Assembly: GCA_015490105.1 (NCBI GenBank)
Contig: WFYK01000082.1
Location: 1-10,482, forward strand
Source: Aquificaceae bacterium
GTDB lineage: Bacteria > Aquificota > Aquificia > Aquificales > Aquificaceae
DNA length: 10,482 nt
Reading direction: 5' to 3'
This document shows positions 5,691 to 10,482 of the stretch, in pieces. Both the position numbers and the translations under genes were made by a program. How positions within the stretch are numbered: position 1 is the first letter of the stretch; every line of letters begins with the position of its first letter. The notes beneath the pieces are model-generated. The model made no database searches and had not been told where the DNA came from. It worked only from the letters and a program-made list of their open reading frames with translations.

Positions 5691-6642
5691 AGGCTTCTAT
5701 TATCTTAGCTACTATCGGGTGTCTTACTACATCCTCCTGAGAGAACCAAACGAAACCTATACCCTCTACATTTCTAAGGACCCTGAGAGCTTCCACCAAA
5801 CCCGAATGTTCCTTCTTGGGCAGATCTATCTGAGTAATGTCACCGGTGATTACCGCTTTAGAACCAAAGCCTATGCGGGTAAGAAACATTTTCATCTGTT
5901 CACGCGTAGCGTTCTGAGCCTCATCTAAGATGATGAAAGCGTCGTTGAGTGTCCTTCCTCTCATAAACGCAAGAGGAGCTATCTCTATTATGTTTCTTTC
6001 GAGCATGTAGCTTGCCTTGTCGTAGTCCACCATGTCGTAGAGGGCATCGTATAAAGGTCTTAGGTAAGGGTCTACCTTTTCCGCTATGGTCCCAGGCAGG
6101 AAGCCCAGTTTTTCCCCGGCTTCCACAGCTGGTCTCGTAAGGATTATCTTGTTTACCTTTTGCTCTTTAAGATGTGCCAAAGCCATAGCCATAGCAAGGT
6201 AGGTTTTGCCTGTCCCAGCAGGACCAACCCCGAAAACAATGTCCTTTTCTCTTATAGCTTTCACGTAACGCTTTTGAGTTTCAGTCTTGGGAACTATAGC
6301 CTTACGTCTGTGGGTAATAAGTATTATCTCTTCTTCCTGAGAGGGAACACCCTCTTGGCCTTCAGTTTTTTCCAAGAAGTCTTTGGCGTAATCTCTTACC
6401 TCTTTTGCGGTCATACTTTCCTTCTCAAGCCTTGAGAGAACAGCCCTCAAGAAACTCAAAAACTTTCTTACATTCTGGTCATCACCTTTTATTATGAGCT
6501 CGGTCCCTCTGGGAACTATACGTATGTCGAATACTTTAGAGAAGAACTTTACGTTCTCATCTCCTCTTCCTACTACCGCATAAAACCTTTCATCGTAGCT
6601 ACCGAGATCGACCCTTTCTTCAGAAGAGATTTTGCTTTCCAT
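5602..6642 (-). CDS. ybeZ: PhoH-like ATPase (YbeZ)
   Basis: 346 residues. An N-terminal small alpha/beta region (about 18-75) resembling the KH-like domain of this family is joined by a charged linker to a P-loop ATPase. Walker A is GPAGTGKT (140-147), Walker B FIILDEAQN (236-244), and VITGDITQIDLP (264-275) is the characteristic family block. TRPAVEAGEKLGFLPG (169-184) is also diagnostic. The protein is cytosolic and partners YbeY in RNA/ribosome processing; many databases simply call it PhoH family. The fold should end near AYEKYE (317-322). The last two dozen residues, from RGSDKGREERS on, form an extra charged tail, coded entirely where the gene overlaps ybeY. First gene of a four-gene operon; AAGAGAG before the ATG is only a weak SD. 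Confidence 0.93.
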   Translation of the reverse strand: MESKISSEERVDLGSYDERFYAVVGRGDENVKFFSKVFDIRIVPRGTELIIKGDDQNVRKFLSFLRAVLSRLEKESMTAKEVRDYAKDFLEKTEGQEGVPSQEEEIILITHRRKAIVPKTETQKRYVKAIREKDIVFGVGPAGTGKTYLAMAMALAHLKEQKVNKIILTRPAVEAGEKLGFLPGTIAEKVDPYLRPLYDALYDMVDYDKASYMLERNIIEIAPLAFMRGRTLNDAFIILDEAQNATREQMKMFLTRIGFGSKAVITGDITQIDLPKKEHSGLVEALRVLRNVEGIGFVWFSQEDVVRHPIVAKIIEAYEKYERGSDKGREERSVSGLDQKEGFDGP

Positions 6643-6664
6643 GGGTTTTCTCTCTTAAAAGTAA

Positions 6665-6703
6665 TTTACAACAGCTCCGTTTTCAAGTATAGTTTTCTGA
6701 ACC
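6665..6703 (+). promoter_or_regulatory. Sigma70-type promoter with near-leaderless start for the 91-aa gene
   Basis: TTTACA (6665-6670, 5 of 6 to TTGACA), a 17-base spacer, and TATAGT (6688-6693, 5 of 6), with the ATG at 6704. The expected start near 6700 leaves a leader of only about 3 bases and no room for an SD. This is the best two-part promoter in the window. On the other strand TTGAAA (6686-6681), with a poor -10 TACTTT 17 bases on (6663-6658), may serve the phoH operon; the two elements interlock. Confidence 0.5.
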
Positions 6704-6979
6704 ATGGGTGATGAGATCGTAGCCAGAAGCGTTAAGATAGAGGTGGTAGGTGAGATAGAAAGGTGCTCAAGGGCAGAAGACGCTAAGTTTTACTGCCTTA
6801 AGGTAAAAATACATTTCGATAACGGAGAGGTGAAAGATTACCTGCTTAAGTCCCACAACGATCCCAAGGGTTTGGAAAACTTCCTTCAAAATAAAAAGGG
6901 AATAAGGGATAGGCTTGAGAAAAGTTTTGTCCTACTCAAAAACGGTGAAGTAAGGATTTCCTACCCTAAGGAGGAATAA
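6704..6979 (+). CDS. Small protein of unknown function (91 aa)
   Basis: I do not recognise a family. The protein is soluble and beta-rich by appearance: SVKIEVVGEIE (9-19), AKFYCLKVKIHFDNGEVKDYL (27-47), KSFVLLKNGEVRISYP (73-88), with a helical middle (PKGLENFLQNKKGIRDRLE). Two Cys at 21 and 31 flank the first hairpin. There is no signal peptide or membrane segment. The best promoter of the window lies directly upstream, and composition matches the neighbours, so it is likely real. It stands alone between the divergent phoH operon and the convergent ribF, overlapping ribF by 19 bases, so context gives no functional hint. Confidence 0.72.
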   Translation: MGDEIVARSVKIEVVGEIERCSRAEDAKFYCLKVKIHFDNGEVKDYLLKSHNDPKGLENFLQNKKGIRDRLEKSFVLLKNGEVRISYPKEE

Positions 6980-7911
6980 AGGGATTTTACCCTTTGCACA
7001 TCTTGGGATATTTGTCTTTTAAGGTCTTCCACAGACGGAAATCTCTTTTCCTCCCTTATAAAGTCTAAAAAGGTTACCTTAACTTCTCTTCCCCTCAGAT
7101 CCCCTCTAAAGTTTATAAGGTGAACTTCGAGAACATTTCTTCCACCCCCGAATGTCGGTCTACTGCCGTAATTAGCAACGCCGATATATTTGTCGTCAAC
7201 TAAAACCGCATACACTCCCCTTTTGAGGCAAAGATTGTGAGTGTCTTTGATATTCGCTGTGGGAAAACCTATTTTGCTTCCCACACCTCTTCCCCTTACT
7301 ACCTTCCTTTTTATCGAGTAATTTCTTCCGAGAAACTTCTTTACTTCCTTTACCCTACCTTCAGAAAGGAGCCTTCTTATAAGCGTTGAACTGACCACAT
7401 GCCCGTCGACCGTAAAGGGCTTTGCTGTTTCTACCTCAAATCCAAGATCCCTTCCTACCTCCTTAGCAAGCTCCACTTCACCTTCCCGGTTCTTGCCAAA
7501 CCTCCAGTCGTAACCGACGAGGAGATACCTGCAGGATAGCCTTTCAAAGAGTATCTTTTCCAAGAAATCCCTTGCTGAAGTGTTAGCAAAATCCCTATCA
7601 AACCTTATAAAGCATAGGTAATCTATCTTCTCCTTTTCAAGGAGTTCCGCTTTCTCTACCGCTGAAGTCAGCTCGCAGGGGGAAAGCCTCGGAGCCAATA
7701 CCTTAAGCGGGTGAGGGCAGAAGGTTACAACCAAGCTCTTTAGCTTCAAGCTTTTTGCTTTCTCTTTGAGTTTATTCAAAAGGTAAGAATGACCCAGATG
7801 TATACCGTCGAAATTTCCCACTGTCACCGCGGTAGGTTCTCGCAGGCCTTCCTTTAAGGGGAAAGGTAGTTTACAAGATTTTCCTGAAAGTTTTAAAAAG
7901 AAAGCTTCCAT
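6961..7911 (-). CDS. ribF: Bifunctional riboflavin kinase / FAD synthetase RibF
   Basis: 316 residues, the usual length, making FMN from riboflavin and then FAD. The N-terminal nucleotidyltransferase domain shows TVGNFDGIHLGHSYLL (30-45), TFCPHPLKVL (63-72) and VSSTLIRRLL (173-182, the SSTxIR signature). The C-terminal riboflavin kinase domain shows GRGVGSKIGFPTANI (207-221, the GxPTAN metal/ATP motif), GVYAV (232-236), GVANYGSRPTF (244-254) and LEVHLINF (261-268) with the catalytic Glu at 262. Both activities therefore look intact. It follows rimM by 14 bases and is probably co-transcribed with it. AGGCC just before the ATG is only a partial SD. The 3' end overlaps the opposing 91-aa gene. 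Confidence 0.95.
   Translation of the reverse strand: MEAFFLKLSGKSCKLPFPLKEGLREPTAVTVGNFDGIHLGHSYLLNKLKEKAKSLKLKSLVVTFCPHPLKVLAPRLSPCELTSAVEKAELLEKEKIDYLCFIRFDRDFANTSARDFLEKILFERLSCRYLLVGYDWRFGKNREGEVELAKEVGRDLGFEVETAKPFTVDGHVVSSTLIRRLLSEGRVKEVKKFLGRNYSIKRKVVRGRGVGSKIGFPTANIKDTHNLCLKRGVYAVLVDDKYIGVANYGSRPTFGGGRNVLEVHLINFRGDLRGREVKVTFLDFIREEKRFPSVEDLKRQISQDVQRVKSLYSSLG
6978..6995. other. Short inverted repeat at the tail-to-tail junction
   Basis: AAAGGG and CCCTTT around a 6-base loop (ATTTTA) sit on the stop of the 91-aa gene and within the last codons of ribF. On the plus strand no T-tract follows; on the minus strand a weak TTTATT follows the stem. It could slow RNA polymerase in either direction but is too weak to call a terminator. 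Confidence 0.2.
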
Positions 7912-7925
7912 ATAGGCCTATTCTA

Positions 7926-8414
7926 TCAAAGGGGCAAGAGATCCTCTTTGACCTTTACCGTTTTATCTTTCCTGCTAACGGATATGACGATATCCTCTAC
8001 AAAAGGTATTAAAAGATCACCGCAAACGAGAGCCCAGTAGGGTCCCATGTCTTGAACCCTTTCTACTTTACCTATGACATTACCTTTGTCCGTTACTACC
8101 TTCATACCTTCAAGTTCAAAGGCATAAAATTCATCTTCAGCTAAGTCAGGGAGATCGTCTTCTCGAGCAAACACCTTAGCACCTTTGAACTGTTGTGCCT
8201 CTTCCAAGGTATTTATTCCTTCTAAGGCAATGATCCAAAACCTGCCGTGGGGTTTTACCTCAATCACCTTGAACGGGATGTAATCTCCTCCCCTTCTTTT
8301 GAAGAATACCTTTTTTATCCTTTCGAAGAGCTCGTCAGGAGCAAAGGGTTCTATCTTCAGTTCCCCTTCCGTCCTGAAAGTATCCACTACCCTACCTATT
8401 ACCACGAAATCCAT
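7926..8414 (-). CDS. rimM: Ribosome maturation factor RimM (16S rRNA processing)
   Basis: A 162-residue protein with the two beta-barrels of RimM: the N-terminal barrel starts VVIGRVVDTFRTEGELKIEPF (4-24), with IALEGINTLEEAQQFKGAKVF (62-82). The linker and PRC-type barrel start DEFYAFELEGMKV (94-106) and run through IGKVERVQDMGPYWALV (114-130) and LLIPFVEDIV (134-143). It binds S19 and helps assemble the 30S head. Start choice: the ATG at 8414 has AAGGAG directly abutting it, too close for an SD; a GTG at 8405 would have 9-base spacing and lose only three residues. A longer frame from 8462 runs into the divergent gene and adds nothing RimM-like. It pairs with ribF here; it is not in its common rpsP-rimM-trmD-rplS setting. 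Confidence 0.93.
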   Translation of the reverse strand: MDFVVIGRVVDTFRTEGELKIEPFAPDELFERIKKVFFKRRGGDYIPFKVIEVKPHGRFWIIALEGINTLEEAQQFKGAKVFAREDDLPDLAEDEFYAFELEGMKVVTDKGNVIGKVERVQDMGPYWALVCGDLLIPFVEDIVISVSRKDKTVKVKEDLLPL

Positions 8415-8421
8415 CTCCTTT

Positions 8422-8439
8422 TGATATAGTATTGCTTTA
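8422..8439 (+). promoter_or_regulatory. Extended -10 (TGATATAGT) for the envelope operon
   Basis: TG one base before TATAGT (8422-8430) matches the extended -10 form, which can dispense with a -35. The hexamer ends 9 bases before the ATG at 8440, implying a leader of 2-3 bases. No SD is present. On the minus strand the same bases read TATATC (8428-8423), a poorer candidate -10 for rimM. Confidence 0.45.
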
Positions 8440-9282
8440 ATGAAGGATAAGCACATAGACATCCTGATAGTAAGCAGGGAAGGTAAGGGTGTAAAGAGCT
8501 ACAGATTAAACAAAAGTCTTTTAAAGATTGGGTTATCCTCTCTCGCTGTATCCCTTGTAGGGTTACTGGGTTTTTCCCTGTTCTCGATAGGCCAGAACGT
8601 ATCCCTGAAAAGAGAAATAGCACGCTTAGAAGAAGAAAAGAGAAAACTTTCCGAGACGCTAACTAAGGTAAGGGAAGAGAATAAAAAACTTACCGCTTTC
8701 AAGGAGAAGGTTAAACAGCTTGAAGCTAAACTCTCAACATTGGAGAAGTTTCTAAGAAAACGGGGAATAAGAAAGATCCCTTCAGGAATAGGAGGCCCGT
8801 CCAAGAGGGGTTCCTCTTCCCTTATCGACTTAGACTACGTAGACTTTCTTATAGGAGAATCGGAGAAGATATATAAAGATCTGAGAGGTGTCCCCTTAGG
8901 TATGCCCGTCTGGGGAAGAATTACTTCTAAGTATGGCTACAGACGTGATCCCTTTAACGGCAGGATAGAGTTTCATGAAGGGGTAGACATAAAAGCTCGC
9001 TGGGGAACCCCAGTAAGGGCGACAGCGGACGGGAAGGTTATTTTTGCAGGAAGGAAATGGGGCTACGGAAAAGCGGTAATAATAAAACACAAACACGGCT
9101 TTAGAACCTTATATGGGCATCTTTCCAAGATCAAGGTAAAGCGGGGGCAAAGGGTAAAGGCGGGAGACATTATAGGCTACGTAGGATCAACTGGAAGGTC
9201 TACAGGCCCTCACGTTCACTACGAGGTGTGGCGATACTCTAAAAAACAGAATCCTTACAAGTATATGTTTCCGAGGTGGTAA
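8440..9282 (+). CDS. M23-family peptidoglycan endopeptidase, membrane-anchored with coiled coil
   Basis: 280 residues. A basic cytoplasmic N-terminus is followed by one membrane segment (about 30-50, SSLAVSLVGLLGFSLFSI), a periplasmic coiled coil (about 54-107, rich in E/K/L heptads), a Gly/Ser linker and a LytM/M23 domain (about 155-280). Zinc and catalytic residues are all in place: HEGVD (179-183, His179 and Asp183), LYGHLS (224-229, His227) and GPHVHYEV (256-263, His258 and His260). It should therefore be an active cross-link-cutting endopeptidase, unlike EnvC-type activators that lose the zinc ligands. Layout resembles shape-determining endopeptidases such as Csd1 of Helicobacter, which also sit beside a bactofilin gene. 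First gene of a three-gene operon, 2 bases before bactofilin. Confidence 0.93.
   Translation: MKDKHIDILIVSREGKGVKSYRLNKSLLKIGLSSLAVSLVGLLGFSLFSIGQNVSLKREIARLEEEKRKLSETLTKVREENKKLTAFKEKVKQLEAKLSTLEKFLRKRGIRKIPSGIGGPSKRGSSSLIDLDYVDFLIGESEKIYKDLRGVPLGMPVWGRITSKYGYRRDPFNGRIEFHEGVDIKARWGTPVRATADGKVIFAGRKWGYGKAVIIKHKHGFRTLYGHLSKIKVKRGQRVKAGDIIGYVGSTGRSTGPHVHYEVWRYSKKQNPYKYMFPRW
9274..9279 (+). promoter_or_regulatory. Shine-Dalgarno deciding the bactofilin start
   Basis: AGGTGG lies 5 bases before the ATG at 9285 and overlaps the last codons of the M23 gene. It favours ATG 9285 over the in-frame GTG at 9276, which is itself part of this site. Confidence 0.6.
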
Positions 9283-9284
9283 AA

Positions 9285-9674
9285 ATGTTCGGTGGCAAAA
9301 AGGAACCGGTAAAAGTAAACAACAGTTCTCCCGTTAACACCCTTTTAGGTCAGGGATCCTTCTTTGAAGGGAACTTGAACCTTTCCTCCTCTACGAGAAT
9401 AGACGGAACCGTCAGGGGAAACATACGTTGTGAAGACACTCTAATCATAGGAGAATCCGGTTCCGTCGAGGGAGACATAAGTTGCTCGGAGGTTTTAATT
9501 TACGGCCATGTAAAAGGAAATGTAGAAGCAAAAAGGTTGGAACTTAAGAAGGGAGCTACCCTCGAAGGGGACGTTAAGGTAAGCGTCCTTATAATAGAAG
9601 AGGGAGCGATTTACAACGGCAGGTGCTCTATGGGAGATCTGGGTCAAAGCGATTATGTTTCCGACTCTGATTGA
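9285..9674 (+). CDS. Bactofilin (polymer-forming cytoskeletal protein)
   Basis: 129 residues from the ATG at 9285. A short polar N-terminal tail (FGGKKEPVKVNNSSP, 2-16) leads into the bactofilin beta-helix (about 20-115), seen as regularly spaced strand repeats: FFEGNLNLSSSTRIDGTVRG (26-45), DTLIIGESGSVEGDISC (51-67), EVLIYGHVKGNVEAKRLEL (69-87), KGATLEGDVKVSVLIIEEGA (89-108), then YNGRCSM. Bactofilins polymerise without nucleotides on the inner membrane and position cell-wall enzymes. The neighbouring M23 gene is the expected client, as in the CcmA-Csd1 association known from Helicobacter. Two bases separate it from the M23 gene, and its last 20 bases are shared with lgt. Confidence 0.92.
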   Translation: MFGGKKEPVKVNNSSPVNTLLGQGSFFEGNLNLSSSTRIDGTVRGNIRCEDTLIIGESGSVEGDISCSEVLIYGHVKGNVEAKRLELKKGATLEGDVKVSVLIIEEGAIYNGRCSMGDLGQSDYVSDSD

Positions 9675-10464
9675 AATCTTCGGCTTTCAAATATCCACAT
9701 ACGGAGTTCTCGTAGCCTTGGGATTGTTTTTGGGATACCTCCTTTCCATGAAGCTTGCTAAAGAAGAAGGGCTCCCCAGCGATAAGGCGGAGCTCGTATT
9801 CGTTATGGCAGTGGTAGGTGGTATAGTGGGTTCCAGGATAGCTTTTGTCTTAGAACATCCTGAAGAGTTTAAAAGCCTTATAGACGTTTTAGCTCTTTGG
9901 AAAGGAGGTGTTAGCTTCTTTGGTGCTTTGATAGGGGGTCTCGTATTAGGGGTTTCTACCGCTTTGAAAGTCGGCTTGCCTCTTTGGAAGGTTGCAGACA
10001 TAGCCTCTCCCGCTTTGGCCTTAGCCCACTCTATAGGCAGACTGGGTTGTTTTTCTGCAGGCTGTTGCTATGGTAGACCGGTTCCGAATGCGGAAAGTGT
10101 AGAAGTAGGTATACACTTCATGAAGGAGTTTCCTTTCTTTTACATAGTTTTTCCCCAAGGTGCGGTGGCCCCCAACTCCATTCCCCTATATCCTACTCAG
10201 CTTATGGAAGCTTTCGGAAACTTCGTGATCTTTCTTGTACTGATAGTCTTATTTAAACGTAAAACTTTCGATGGGGAAATCTTTTCCCTATACCTATTTC
10301 TCTATGGAGTTGAGAGATTTGCCCTTGAGTTCTACAGAGGTGTAACCCCACCCATAGAAGGGCTCGGGTTAACTTGGAACCAAATGGTTTCCATACTTCT
10401 TGTTGCAGGATCTATAGTCCTCTTCTTTATCTTAAGAAAACAGAGCAAAGAGGTTTTAAATTAA
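9655..10464 (+). CDS. lgt: Prolipoprotein diacylglyceryl transferase
   Basis: 269 residues and about seven membrane segments. Lgt moves diacylglycerol from phosphatidylglycerol to the lipobox Cys of prolipoproteins. Family marks: STYGVLVALGLFLGY (14-28), GGIVGSRIAFVL (55-66), the signature HSIGRLGCFSAGCCYGRP (125-142) holding the essential Arg129, PLYPTQLMEA (177-186) and the GVERFALEFYRG region with the second essential Arg. It belongs to the GCCYG subtype. The GGVSFFGALIGG loop (84-95) has Phe where the E. coli enzyme has His103 of FHGG. The ATG lies 20 bases inside bactofilin with no good SD, so translation is probably coupled. Length is normal. Confidence 0.95.
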   Translation: MFPTLIEIFGFQISTYGVLVALGLFLGYLLSMKLAKEEGLPSDKAELVFVMAVVGGIVGSRIAFVLEHPEEFKSLIDVLALWKGGVSFFGALIGGLVLGVSTALKVGLPLWKVADIASPALALAHSIGRLGCFSAGCCYGRPVPNAESVEVGIHFMKEFPFFYIVFPQGAVAPNSIPLYPTQLMEAFGNFVIFLVLIVLFKRKTFDGEIFSLYLFLYGVERFALEFYRGVTPPIEGLGLTWNQMVSILLVAGSIVLFFILRKQSKEVLN

Positions 10465-10469
10465 ATTTT

Positions 10470-10476
10470 GGGAGGG
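10470..10476 (+). promoter_or_regulatory. Shine-Dalgarno for a gene starting just past the window
   Basis: GGGAGGG lies 5 bases after the lgt stop, with 6 bases left before the window ends. A start codon should follow immediately outside, so the envelope operon probably continues. The GTG overlapping this site at 10476 is too close to be its start. Confidence 0.5.
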
Positions 10477-10482
10477 TGAGCC

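Noticed and set aside
6978..6995. Bidirectional intrinsic terminator
   Set aside because: The stem is 6 bp with only three G-C pairs and no proper T-tract on either strand; kept only as a weak inverted repeat.
8415..8462. Longer rimM frame starting at 8462
   Set aside because: The extra 16 residues (MSMCLSFIKAILYQKE) are not RimM-like, and they would cover the divergent gene's start and its -10.
9276..9284. GTG start for bactofilin at 9276
   Set aside because: The GTG lies inside the probable SD (AGGTGG); the ATG at 9285 has proper spacing.
1..10482. CRISPR array, transposon ends, prophage genes or direct-repeat arrays
   Set aside because: No regularly spaced repeats, transposase or phage-type genes, or terminal inverted repeats were found; nearly every base lies in an identified gene.

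Overview
The window looks like a stretch of core chromosome from a thermophilic bacterium, most probably one of the Aquificaceae (Aquifex/Hydrogenobacter/Thermocrinis group). This rests on Lys/Glu-rich, compact proteins, heavy use of AGA/AGG and ATA codons, extreme gene packing, and a gene set scattered into short operons in unusual combinations. The taxonomic call is inference; no 16S or other marker is present. I see no insertion sequence, prophage, CRISPR array, attachment site or origin, and no gap longer than about 65 bases.

Layout, left to right. 3-209 (+) is the end of an unrecognised protein in AT-rich sequence. 250-1038 (+) is a short Gfo/Idh/MocA-type oxidoreductase, tail to tail with two tandem minus-strand SurA-like periplasmic chaperones (2674 down to 1008). 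A small plus-strand gene of unknown function (2690-3022) diverges from these and ends 2 bases from the 3' end of a minus-strand tRNA with CAU anticodon (3025-3100). purS-purQ (3138-4048, +) runs tail to tail into a minus-strand operon, phoH-like (ybeZ) > ybeY > AMMECR1 > endonuclease V (6642 down to 4026), whose reading frames all overlap. A second small unknown gene (6704-6979, +) diverges from phoH and overlaps the end of the minus-strand pair rimM > ribF (8414 down to 6961). Last comes a plus-strand envelope operon: M23 endopeptidase > bactofilin > lgt (8440-10464), with a strong ribosome-binding site at the very right edge suggesting that another gene follows.

How the genes fit together. 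The two SurA-like proteins and the M23/bactofilin/Lgt group serve the cell envelope (outer-membrane protein folding, peptidoglycan trimming and cell shape, lipoprotein maturation). ybeZ-ybeY and rimM serve ribosome and RNA maturation. purSQ and ribF serve purine and FMN/FAD synthesis. Endonuclease V repairs deaminated adenine.

No obviously new defence or biosynthetic system is visible. The most interesting signals are architectural: (1) genes alternate between head-to-head and tail-to-tail, all three protein-protein tail-to-tail junctions overlap by 19-31 bases, and no clear intrinsic terminator is seen; (2) each promoter-proximal plus-strand gene lacks a Shine-Dalgarno but has a TATAAT-like hexamer 6-10 bases before its ATG, pointing to leaderless mRNAs, while several operon-internal genes carry an SD; (3) -10 hexamers on opposite strands overlap at two or three head-to-head junctions; (4) three tandem overlaps of 64-89 bases code for protein in two frames; (5) both SurA-like proteins lack the parvulin histidines; (6) the Lgt has a substituted FHGG motif.
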